From the NCBI GenBank assembly GCA_039179915.1, contig JBCDEF010000048.1, forward strand, positions 1-15,591: a DNA stretch of 15,591 nt. The letters are read 5' to 3'. The notes beneath the pieces were generated by a model, which searched no databases, had not been told where the DNA came from, and saw only the letters and a list, made by a program, of their open reading frames with translations. The first letter of the stretch is position 1; the number at the start of each line of letters is the position of its first letter. Source of the DNA: JANQQZ01 sp039179915. GTDB lineage: Bacteria > Planctomycetota > Phycisphaerae > Phycisphaerales > UBA1924. Of this stretch, positions 6,647 through 13,494 are shown piece after piece. Both the position numbers and the translations under genes were made by a program.

Positions 6647-6648
6647 GT
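6643..6648 (+). promoter_or_regulatory. -10-like element of the omega-amidase gene
   Basis: TAGAGT lies 5 nt before the ATG at 6654. A 17-nt spacer upstream leads to TTTATG (6620-6625), a weak -35 candidate. Both elements overlap those of the opposing maf promoter. No Shine-Dalgarno sequence is present, so the message would be leaderless. Confidence 0.45.
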
Positions 6649-6653
6649 TGGCC

Positions 6654-7421
6654 ATGCGGGCACACCTGCTGCAACTCGATCTGGTCTGGGAAGACCGGGC
6701 GGCGAACTGCCGGCTGGTCGAGCAGACGCTCGACGGCGTCGACGTGAACGAGGGCGACCTGATCGTGCTGCCCGAGCTGTTTGATTCCGGGTTCAGCCTG
6801 AACGTCGACCGCACCCGCGACGCGGGCGGCGAGACGCTGCGGTTCCTCCTGGAGCTTGCAGACGATCTCGGCGTGGTGATCCACGGCTCGCGGACCGTGC
6901 GCGACTGCGACTGCACGCACGCGACGAACCAGGCGACGGTGGTCGGGCCGGGCGAGCGGCTGCTGTGCGACTACGCGAAGATCCATCCGTTTACGTTCGG
7001 CCGCGAGGGCGAGGCGTTTGTCGGCGGCGACGCGGTCACGACCTACGACTGGGGCGGGCTCAACGTCTGCCCGGCGGTGTGTTATGACCTGCGGTTCCCG
7101 GAGCTGTTTCGGCTGGGCCTCAAGCATGGCGCTGAGGCGTTTGTGCTCGGTGCGAACTGGCCCGATGCGCGGATGCACCACTGGCGAGCGTTGGCGATCG
7201 CGCGGGCGATCGAGAACCATGCGTATGTGCTGGCGGTCAACCGCACGGGGCCCGACCCGCATCTGAATTACGTCGGCGGGACGATCGCGGTGGGGCCGAC
7301 GGGCGAGGTTCTGGGCGAGCTCAGCGCGGAGCCTGGTGTGCTGAGCGTCGAGGTCGATCCCGGCGCGGTGCGGTCGTGGCGTGAGACGTTCCCGGCGTGG
7401 CGTGACATGAAGCTGATCTGA
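6654..7421 (+). CDS. Nitrilase-superfamily omega-amidase (YafV/NIT2-like)
   Basis: 255-residue carbon-nitrogen hydrolase, probably hydrolysing alpha-ketoglutaramate or alpha-ketosuccinamate to the keto acid plus ammonia, a metabolite-repair activity. The catalytic Glu-Lys-Cys triad is visible: Glu41 in VLPELFDSGF, Lys109 in YAKIHPFTFGRE and Cys143 in VCYDLRFPELF. ANWPDARMHHWRALAIARAIENHAYV followed by NRTG and YVGGT is the segment that points to the omega-amidase branch. Length matches the family. The start was chosen at ATG 6654, where the protein begins MRAHLLQLDLVWED. The open frame extends upstream to 6588, but that part overlaps maf and the promoter. It is divergent from maf with 44 nt between the start codons and monocistronic. 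It is convergent with the FHA-ATPase gene. Confidence 0.9.
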   Translation: MRAHLLQLDLVWEDRAANCRLVEQTLDGVDVNEGDLIVLPELFDSGFSLNVDRTRDAGGETLRFLLELADDLGVVIHGSRTVRDCDCTHATNQATVVGPGERLLCDYAKIHPFTFGREGEAFVGGDAVTTYDWGGLNVCPAVCYDLRFPELFRLGLKHGAEAFVLGANWPDARMHHWRALAIARAIENHAYVLAVNRTGPDPHLNYVGGTIAVGPTGEVLGELSAEPGVLSVEVDPGAVRSWRETFPAWRDMKLI

Positions 7422-7439
7422 TTCTGTGCTGCTCTCTCG

Positions 7440-7463
7440 CGGCTTGCCCGTCGGGTCAAGCCG
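7440..7463. terminator. Inverted repeat between convergent genes, possible weak terminator
   Basis: CGGCTTG (7440-7446) pairs with CAAGCCG (7457-7463), a 7-bp stem extended by two or three GC pairs around a bulged T. It lies 18 nt after the omega-amidase stop and 21 nt beyond the stop of the opposing ATPase gene, where a shared bidirectional terminator would be expected. Neither side has a T run, so activity as an intrinsic terminator is doubtful. Confidence 0.4.
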
Positions 7464-7484
7464 TGGCACCCGTGTGGGGATGGG

Positions 7485-9098
7485 TCAGTGGCCGCCGGTG
7501 ACGCGTTCGACTTCGCTCAGAGGCGTGGCGCCGGTGGCGGCGAGCTTCCAGCCCGACTGCTCGAGTGTGGTGAACAGGCCCTGCTCGATGATCTGCTTGA
7601 TGCCATGGATGGTGGGGTTGGAGAGGATCACATCGCGGAGGTCGTCGTTGACGTCGAGGAGCTCGTAGATCGCGCCGCGGCCCTGGTAGCCGGTCTTGAG
7701 GCAGCTGCGGCAGCCGGTGGCGACATAGAGCTTTTTGGCACCGCCCAGGTAGCGGCCCATGCGGGTGGCTTCGCCGGGCGAGACATCGACGGCGCGCTTG
7801 CAGCGCGGGCAGAGCATGCGGACGAGCCGCTGGGCGAGGACCAGCTGCAGGCTGTTGGCGACGAGGTAGGGCTCGACGTCGAGGTCCATCAGGCGGAAGA
7901 CGCTTGAGATCGTGTCTTTGGCGTGGACGGTCGAGAAGACGACGTGGCCGGTCATCGCGGCCTGCATCGCGACGCGTGCGGTATCGGGGTCGCGGATCTC
8001 GCCGACGAGGATGACATCGGGGTCCTGGCGGAGCACGGACCGCAGCAGCGAGGCGAACGTGTGGCCCTTGGCGGAATCGATGGGCATCTGTGTGACGCCG
8101 TCGATCTGGTACTCGACGGGGTCTTCGATGGTGATGACGTTGCGGGTCTCTCGGTCGACCTCCCGCAATGCGTTGTAGAGCGTGGTTGTCTTGCCGGAGC
8201 CGGTTGGCCCGCAGCAGAGGATCATGCCGGCGTCGAGCTCGCAGCACCGGCGGACACGGTCGAGCATATACGTCGGCAGGCCCAGCTCTTCGAGCGAGCG
8301 GGGGACGTTCTTCATGTCGAGCACGCGGATCACGAGCTTGGCGCCGTGGACGGAGGGCGTGAAGCTGGCTCGGTATTCGACTCGACGGGAGATCTCGGCT
8401 TCGGCTCGGAACTTGATCGAAAAGTGGCCGTCGACGACCGCGTCTTTGGCCAGGTCTTTCGCTTGGGTAGCTGTCTTGATCAGGCCCGAAAGGACGGTGC
8501 CGACCTCGCTCGGCAGGTCGATGATCCAGATGAGCTGGCCGTCGACCCGCATGCGGACGCTTGTGCAGTCTCGCTTGGGCTCAATGTGGATGTCGGTGGC
8601 GTTGGTCTCGCTGGCGATGAGCAGGAGGAGCCTTGCGGCGACGGCGCCGGAGGCGCCGCCCGAGAGCGCGTCGGAGTCGTTGCCGGAGGCGTCGATCATG
8701 CGGAGCTTGACGCGGTCGAGGGTCACCTCGCCGGCGGCTTCGAGCGTGCGGATCAGGTCGGCCGACCAGGGCGTGCCGGAGGTGTCGGCGGCCGGGTCTT
8801 TGAACTCGACCACGAACTCGTGGCTGCCGACCTTGACGACATCGCCCTCGGAGAGCCGGCGGGCCTCGATGCGTTTCTTGTTGACCTTGGTGCCGTTGCG
8901 CGAGCCGAGGTCGCGGATCGTCAGCTTGCCCGGGCCGGAGGCTTCGATAACACAGTGGAAGCGGCTAGCCTTCTCGTCTTTGAGCCGAATGGCGTTGTCG
9001 GGGTGGCGGCCGATGGTAACGGGGTCCTCGCCGATGCGCACGGGCCGGCCCCGCCCGGTGAGCGGCTTGAGCCGGGCTGTCTTCGAGGCGGTTTCCAT
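7485..9098 (-). CDS. FHA domain fused to a PilB/GspE-type secretion ATPase
   Basis: 537-residue fusion. Residues about 18-100 form an FHA phosphothreonine-binding domain: IGR (29-31), SRFH (45-48), LGSRNGT (64-70) and Asn73. After a linker comes a complete type II secretion/type IV pilus assembly ATPase: ATDIHIEP (167-174), Walker A GPTGSGKT (297-304), Asp box ITIEDPVEYQ (322-331), Walker B region DPDVILVGEIRD (359-370), His box TGHVVFSTVH (383-392) and a CxxC...CxxC zinc motif (LCPRCK, GCRSCLK). It should power pilin or pseudopilin assembly at the inner membrane. The usual N-terminal MshEN-type domain is absent. ATG 9098 is preferred over 9128 because a TACATT -10-like element lies between them, 7 nt before 9098. 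No pilus genes are adjacent. Confidence 0.92.
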   Translation of the reverse strand: METASKTARLKPLTGRGRPVRIGEDPVTIGRHPDNAIRLKDEKASRFHCVIEASGPGKLTIRDLGSRNGTKVNKKRIEARRLSEGDVVKVGSHEFVVEFKDPAADTSGTPWSADLIRTLEAAGEVTLDRVKLRMIDASGNDSDALSGGASGAVAARLLLLIASETNATDIHIEPKRDCTSVRMRVDGQLIWIIDLPSEVGTVLSGLIKTATQAKDLAKDAVVDGHFSIKFRAEAEISRRVEYRASFTPSVHGAKLVIRVLDMKNVPRSLEELGLPTYMLDRVRRCCELDAGMILCCGPTGSGKTTTLYNALREVDRETRNVITIEDPVEYQIDGVTQMPIDSAKGHTFASLLRSVLRQDPDVILVGEIRDPDTARVAMQAAMTGHVVFSTVHAKDTISSVFRLMDLDVEPYLVANSLQLVLAQRLVRMLCPRCKRAVDVSPGEATRMGRYLGGAKKLYVATGCRSCLKTGYQGRGAIYELLDVNDDLRDVILSNPTIHGIKQIIEQGLFTTLEQSGWKLAATGATPLSEVERVTGGH

Positions 9099-9105
9099 CT
9101 GTGTC

Positions 9106-9111
9106 AATGTA
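9106..9111 (-). promoter_or_regulatory. -10-like element before the FHA-ATPase gene
   Basis: TACATT on the minus strand ends 7 nt before the ATG at 9098. There is no Shine-Dalgarno sequence and no convincing -35. If used, transcription would begin at or beside the start codon and would exclude the alternative ATG at 9128. Confidence 0.4.
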
Positions 9112-9191
9112 GCGGCTCCGACGGGCATATGCCTCTAGGACGCATGATCGGCCGATCGGTTCCCGGACCTGAGCAGGAAAAAAGGCCGGGC

Positions 9192-9197
9192 TACGAT
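9192..9197 (+). promoter_or_regulatory. -10-like element before serS
   Basis: TACGAT ends 7 nt before the serS ATG (9205). A weak -35 candidate CTGAGC (9169-9174) lies 17 nt upstream. An A-rich stretch (9178-9183) precedes it. No Shine-Dalgarno sequence at the normal distance, so the mRNA may be leaderless. Confidence 0.45.
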
Positions 9198-9204
9198 CCG
9201 CCCC

Positions 9205-10617
9205 ATGATCGACCTGAAGGCACTTCGAGAGAACCCGGACCGCTTCAAACGTGGCGCCGCGCTCAAACAGATGAGCGTGGATATCGACCGCGTGTTGGCG
9301 CTCGACGAGCGTCGGCGGTCGCTGCTGACCGAGCAGGAAACGTTGCGGGCGGACCAGAAGAAGCTGGCGAAAGCATCGGGCCCGAAGATGGGGCAGCTCA
9401 GCGGGAAGCTCAAGTCGGCTCCGGACGCGGAGAAGCCGGCGATCGAGGCGGAACTGGCGGCGCTGCGGGCCGAGCCGGCGGAGCTCAAAGAACGCATCGC
9501 GGCTCTCGACGCGGAACTGGGCGAGACGCTGCCGGAGCTGGATGCGCTGCTGCTGGAGATCCCGCTGCCGCCGGACGACGACGTTCCTGAGGGCGCGTCA
9601 GCGGACGAGAACGTGGAGCTGTCGGTCTGGTCGCCCGAGGGCTGGGATCCGGGCAAGACGTTCGAAGAGAACAGGGGCTTTCGGCCGCGGCCGCATACCG
9701 AGCTGATCAAAACGCTGGGGCTGGTCGACTTCGAGCGTGGCGTGAAGGTCGCCGGGGCGCGGAACTACGCGCTGACGGGCGACGGGATGCGGCTGCACCA
9801 GGCCGTGCTGCGTTTCGCGTTTGACTACATGGCGAACGAAAACGGGTTTTCGCCACGGTCCGTCCCGGTGCTGGTGCGTGAGGAAGCGATGCTCGGCACG
9901 GGCTTCTTTCCGCACGGCAAGGACCAGTCGTATCTGGTCGATGAGGCCAGCCGCGGCGGCGGGCACGACCTGTACCTCACCGGCACGGGCGAGGTGGGGC
10001 TGATGGGGCTGCACCAGGGCGAGATCTTGGACGAGGCGGATCTGCCGCTGAAGATGGTCACGGTCAGTACATGCTTCAGGCGCGAGGCCGGCGCTGCGGG
10101 CAAGGACACGGCCGGGTTCTACCGCGTGCACCAGTTCGACAAGGTCGAGCAGGTCGTTATTTGCAAAGCCGACGAGGCCGAGAGCCGGAAGTGGCACCAG
10201 ACGATGATCGGGTACGTGGAGGAGCTGCTGCGGCGGCTCGGGTTGCCCTACCGGCTGCTGCAGTGCTGCACGGGCGACCTGGGCCCGAAGAACGCGGACA
10301 TGATCGACCTGGAGTGCTGGATGCCGGGCCGGGGCGAGGTGGATTCCGACGGCGTGCCGACGGGCGACTGGGGCGAGACGCACTCGGCCAGCCGGCTCTA
10401 TGACTTCCAGTGCCGACGGCTGAACATGCGATACCGCGGCGGTGGGGATTCCGGAAAGGGGTCGACCGTGTTCTGTCACAGCCTGAACAACACGGTGCTG
10501 GCCAGCCCGCGGTTTTTGATCCCGCTGATCGAGATGCACCAGAACGCGGACGGGAGCGTCACGATCCCCGAGCCGCTGCGGCCGCACATGGGCGGGCAAG
10601 AGCGCATCGGCGGGTGA
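9205..10617 (+). CDS. serS: Seryl-tRNA synthetase
   Basis: Class II aminoacyl-tRNA synthetase that charges tRNA-Ser. Residues 1-110 form the N-terminal arm: MIDLKALRENPDRFKRG then a long charged coiled coil that grips the tRNA. The catalytic domain shows RNYALTGDGMRLHQA, RSVPVLVREEAMLGTGFFP, TGTGEVGL in the serine-binding TxE position (259-266), motif 2 TCFRREAGAAGKDTAGFYRVHQFDK (289-313, part shown: FRREAGAAGKDTAGF) and motif 3 with HSLNNTVLASPR (425-436; Arg436 expected to contact ATP). At 470 residues it is about 45 longer than common bacterial SerRS. Extra residues lie near 246-256 (DEASRGGGHDL) and 378-393 (GEVDSDGVPTGDWGET). It ends with tandem stops TGA-TAG, and the next gene starts on the following base. 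Confidence 0.95.
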   Translation: MIDLKALRENPDRFKRGAALKQMSVDIDRVLALDERRRSLLTEQETLRADQKKLAKASGPKMGQLSGKLKSAPDAEKPAIEAELAALRAEPAELKERIAALDAELGETLPELDALLLEIPLPPDDDVPEGASADENVELSVWSPEGWDPGKTFEENRGFRPRPHTELIKTLGLVDFERGVKVAGARNYALTGDGMRLHQAVLRFAFDYMANENGFSPRSVPVLVREEAMLGTGFFPHGKDQSYLVDEASRGGGHDLYLTGTGEVGLMGLHQGEILDEADLPLKMVTVSTCFRREAGAAGKDTAGFYRVHQFDKVEQVVICKADEAESRKWHQTMIGYVEELLRRLGLPYRLLQCCTGDLGPKNADMIDLECWMPGRGEVDSDGVPTGDWGETHSASRLYDFQCRRLNMRYRGGGDSGKGSTVFCHSLNNTVLASPRFLIPLIEMHQNADGSVTIPEPLRPHMGGQERIGG

Positions 10618-10620
10618 TAG

Positions 10621-11355
10621 ATGGGCGCCACCGGCGACATGACGGGCCAGATCAGGACACTCAGCGTGCTGATGCCCGTGCACAACGAGGCGGCGACGCT
10701 GCGGGAGATCGTCCGGCGGGTGCTGGCGGCCCCGGTCTCGCAGACGATCGAGCTTGTGATCGTCGACGACGGCTCGACGGACGGATCGTCTGAGCTGATC
10801 GACCAGTTGGCTGAAGACGAGCCGCGGATCGTCGCGGTGCATCACGAAACGGGCCTCGGCAAGGGCTCGGCGATCCGCACGGCGATCGGGCGTATGTCCG
10901 GAGACGTTGCGCTGATCCAGGACGCGGACCTCGAGTACGACCCGGCGGACTATCCCGCGCTGCTCGAGCCGATCGAGCGGGGCGAAGCAGACGCGGTCTT
11001 CGGCTCGCGGTTCATCACGGGCCGACGCCGGCAGGTCCACCGCTACTGGCACGCGCAGGCGAACCGGCTGCTGACCAACCTGTGCAACATGGTCAGCGAC
11101 CTGAGCCTGACGGACATGGAGACGTGCTACAAGGCGGTGCGGGGGGATGTCTTGAAGAAGCTGCCGCTGGTCAGCGAGCGGTTCGAGATCGAGGTCGAGC
11201 TGACGATGCGGCTCGCACGGCGGGGGCTGCGGCTGTACGAAGTCCCGATCTCGTACCACGGCCGGACGCGGGCGGAGGGCAAGAAGATCGGCGTGGCCGA
11301 CGGCGTGCATGCGCTCTGGGCGATCGTGAAATTCGGGCTACTCGACCGGCGCTAG
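10621..11355 (+). CDS. Family 2 glycosyltransferase, DPM1-like
   Basis: 244-residue GT-A fold glycosyltransferase resembling bacterial dolichyl/polyprenyl-phosphate mannose synthases, which move a sugar from a nucleotide donor to a lipid phosphate at the membrane face. Motifs: LSVLMPVHNEAATLREIV (14-31), LVIVDDGSTDGS (45-56), GLGKGSAIRTAI (78-89), the metal-binding DADLEYDP (101-108), VFGSRF (126-131), DMETCYKAVRG (165-175), RFEIEVELTMRLAR (187-200). There is no C-terminal transmembrane helix, so it is a soluble or peripheral type. It follows serS by 3 nt (TGA-TAG-ATG), so the two are cotranscribed. An in-frame ATG at 10639 is an alternative start that is closer to the family N-terminus. Its last 18 bp overlap the convergent RluA-family gene. 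Donor and acceptor are unknown. Confidence 0.9.
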   Translation: MGATGDMTGQIRTLSVLMPVHNEAATLREIVRRVLAAPVSQTIELVIVDDGSTDGSSELIDQLAEDEPRIVAVHHETGLGKGSAIRTAIGRMSGDVALIQDADLEYDPADYPALLEPIERGEADAVFGSRFITGRRRQVHRYWHAQANRLLTNLCNMVSDLSLTDMETCYKAVRGDVLKKLPLVSERFEIEVELTMRLARRGLRLYEVPISYHGRTRAEGKKIGVADGVHALWAIVKFGLLDRR

Positions 11356-12546
11356 ACCGAAGCGCGAGAGCGGCACGGTCTCGGGCGCGTGAACTGATTC
11401 AGTGTCGCCATGCGCACGCAAGTGGTCGATCAGATCGCGGAGATCGGTCGGCGCCGGGGCTGTGAAGGCGAGCGGCTCGCCGGTGATCGGGTGCTCGATG
11501 GCGAGCAGGGCGGCGTGCAAAGCCTGCCGGTCGAATGGTGTGTCGTCGAGTTCGAACGGCCGGCCGCCGTACATGTCGTCGCCGACCAGCGGCCAGCCCT
11601 CGTCGGCCATGTGGACGCGGATCTGGTGCGTCCGGCCGGTCTTGAGCTCGAGCTCGACGAGTGAGAAGTCCTGGTCGCCCACCGGCCGGTCGTGCAGGCG
11701 GTACCGCTCGCGGACGCGGCAGATCGTCAGCGACTGTTTGCCCAGGTCGTCGTAGCGGACAACCTGCTTCTCGCGGTAGCCGCGGACCTTTGATGGGTGC
11801 GGGCCGATGGGCTTGTCGATCGTGACGCGTCCCGGGTCGGGCCTATCGGAAAATGAGCCTTCGACGCGGCCCTGCACCACGGCGAGGTAGCGTTTGTCGG
11901 CCGTGCGGTGCTCGAACTGCGTGCCGAGCTTCCAGTGGGCGCGTTCGGTCTTGGCGAAGACGATGCAGCCTGTGGTGTCGCGGTCGAGGCGGTGGACGAC
12001 GCCGGGGCGGGCGTCTTCGGAGCCGACGGAGGACAGTTCGCCGCCCGAGACGTTGGAGAAGCGGTGGGCGAGGGCGTTGATCATGGTGCCGTCGGATTCG
12101 GATCGCCCGGGGTGGACGATGATGCCGGCGTGCTTGTTGACGACGATCAGGTGCTCGTCTTCGAAGAGGACATCGAGGGGGATGTCCTGCGGCACGATGT
12201 CGCTCGAGGGCGGCGCGGGGATTTCGAGCTCGACGGCGTCGCCCTTGCGGAGCTTGAGCGATCGCTTGGCGGGCAAGCCGCCGACGCTCGCGCCGCCGGC
12301 GTCGATGATTGTCTGGAGCTGGCTGCGGCTGAGGAACGTCATGCGGCTGGTGAGGTATTTGTCGAGCCGGGGCTCTTTGAGGTCGCGCTGGAGCGTGAAG
12401 CGGACCCGGGGCGGCGGGCCGTCGGCGGTCCGGGCGGCTTCGACGGCTTCGCGGAGCCGGTCCGGGTCCACCTTGCCGCCTGGCGAGGTCAGGGCGTCGG
12501 CATCGATGATGGGGGCGCGCTTGGGCTGATCGGCCTCAGCCGCCAC
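11338..12546 (-). CDS. RluA-family RNA pseudouridine synthase with S4 domain
   Basis: 402-residue pseudouridine synthase of the RluA/RluC/RluD group, isomerising uridines in 23S rRNA or tRNA. An S4 RNA-binding domain (about 57-110, RLDKYLTSRMTFLSRSQLQ) precedes the catalytic domain. The catalytic domain has LIVVNKHAGIIVHPG (133-147), HRLDRDTTG (185-193; Asp188 the expected catalytic residue), ADKRYLAVVQGRVEG, LVELELKTGRTHQIRVH and GDDMYGG. The first 55 residues are an extra acidic/basic leader not seen in the short family members. The start is a GTG at 12546, 8 bp inside the end of the upstream TPR-like gene (11-bp overlap including its stop), so it is probably cotranslated with it. RluD is the closest match by motif, but the target uridines cannot be told from sequence alone. 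Confidence 0.92.
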   Translation of the reverse strand: MAAEADQPKRAPIIDADALTSPGGKVDPDRLREAVEAARTADGPPPRVRFTLQRDLKEPRLDKYLTSRMTFLSRSQLQTIIDAGGASVGGLPAKRSLKLRKGDAVELEIPAPPSSDIVPQDIPLDVLFEDEHLIVVNKHAGIIVHPGRSESDGTMINALAHRFSNVSGGELSSVGSEDARPGVVHRLDRDTTGCIVFAKTERAHWKLGTQFEHRTADKRYLAVVQGRVEGSFSDRPDPGRVTIDKPIGPHPSKVRGYREKQVVRYDDLGKQSLTICRVRERYRLHDRPVGDQDFSLVELELKTGRTHQIRVHMADEGWPLVGDDMYGGRPFELDDTPFDRQALHAALLAIEHPITGEPLAFTAPAPTDLRDLIDHLRAHGDTESVHAPETVPLSRFGLAPVE

Positions 12547-13411
12547 CGGTCTCGTCCGGGGTCTGATCTTGCGGGGATGCTGGCTCGTTCCCGGCTTTTG
12601 GTTCGGGCTCAGGCGCGATCGGGCCGGCCGGAGCGTCGAGATCGGTTGTGGGCTCGGTTCCGGGTGCCGGTTCGGGCTCGGGTTCGGGCTGGGGGGGCTC
12701 GGGCAGGTCGGCGTCGCTGAACAACGCGACGGGCACGATGGCTCCGGCGTCGAGCGAGGCGATCCGCTCGTCGGCGAGCGCGATGTAGGCGGGGAAGCTG
12801 GCGGCCTCGGCGGCGGCGCTGGCCTCGCCGTAGGCCCGGCGGGCGGCGTCGAGGTCGCCTCGGGTTTCGGCGACGGCGGCGAGGCCGAAGGAGGCGGCGA
12901 TGCGGTGGATCTGGTTGCCGAGGTCGTCGCCGGCGAGGTCGGCGGCCTCTTGGAAGAGCCCGGCGGCCTGGTCGAGGGCGCGGGCGCGGTCGTCTTCGGT
13001 CAGCCGGTCGGCCTCGGCGTAGGTGCCGATGACGGCGCCGTCCTCGTCGGTCTCGAATTCCGCGCCGGGCTTGCCGCCGGTGCGGACGGATTCGAGCAGG
13101 ATGCGGCCGTGGCGGAGCTTGGCGAGAATGCCGACGGCTTTGATGTCGCGGTGCTCGGCGGCGACGGCGCTCAGCGACGCGGGCGAGGGGCTCGCGGTCT
13201 CGGTGATCTCCGCGTGGTTCTGGAAGGCCTCGTTGACGGTGTTGTTCCGCTGCGCCTTGAGCCAGTTGTTGCCGGCGTAGGCGCCGACGATCAGGGCGAG
13301 GATGAGCAGGATCGGCGAGCTCCATTTCTGGAGCAGCTCGATGAACTCGGTGTTGATCCGGCTCTCTTCGAGGCCGGCGCCCTCTTTGATCTGGGTGGTT
13401 CGGTCGTCCAT
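12536..13411 (-). CDS. Membrane-anchored TPR-like protein (YfgM-like) with Pro/Glu-rich tail
   Basis: 291-residue protein. A short charged cytoplasmic N-terminus is followed by one transmembrane helix (about 31-47, SSPILLILALIVGAYAG) and a helical region of TPR type, e.g. ALDQAAGLFQEAADLAGDDL and LDAARRAYGEASAAAEA (roughly 140-205). This layout resembles YfgM, the ancillary SecYEG-associated chaperone, but identity is too low by eye to name it. The last 65 residues are low complexity with PEPEPEPAPG and Pro/Glu/Asp/Thr repeats, probably disordered. The ATG at 13411 is chosen. The frame also offers a TTG at 13423. A TACGAT hexamer (13447-13452, minus strand) could be its -10, giving a leader of about 29 nt. 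It is coupled to the RluA-family gene by overlap. Confidence 0.8.
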   Translation of the reverse strand: MDDRTTQIKEGAGLEESRINTEFIELLQKWSSPILLILALIVGAYAGNNWLKAQRNNTVNEAFQNHAEITETASPSPASLSAVAAEHRDIKAVGILAKLRHGRILLESVRTGGKPGAEFETDEDGAVIGTYAEADRLTEDDRARALDQAAGLFQEAADLAGDDLGNQIHRIAASFGLAAVAETRGDLDAARRAYGEASAAAEAASFPAYIALADERIASLDAGAIVPVALFSDADLPEPPQPEPEPEPAPGTEPTTDLDAPAGPIAPEPEPKAGNEPASPQDQTPDETGGG

Positions 13412-13494
13412 GGGGTCTCGCAATCGGGCAGTCGTTTCGGAGACGGATCGTAGTCGGTCGGCGTGGTCCGGCCGGCCGGCGGGGCCGGGCCGGT

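Noticed and set aside
7923..9590. 555-codon plus-strand open frame
   Set aside because: It runs antisense to the FHA-ATPase gene and then out of frame through serS. The product is Gly/Asp/Val/Ala-rich with no motif; this is the usual long antisense frame of high-GC DNA.
9598..11310. 570-codon minus-strand open frame
   Set aside because: It lies entirely antisense to serS and the glycosyltransferase gene, both with clear catalytic motifs. Composition is Arg/His/Pro/Gln-rich and no family is recognisable.
12656..12702. GGGCTCGGGTTCGGGCT-like short tandem pattern
   Set aside because: It encodes the Pro-Glu repeats of the TPR-like protein tail. It is too short and irregular to be an independent repeat element or CRISPR.
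13476..13494. GGCCGG-rich palindromic stretch after the TrmE-like gene
   Set aside because: It can form hairpins on the minus strand, but the pairing is ambiguous and there is no T run, so I do not call a terminator.
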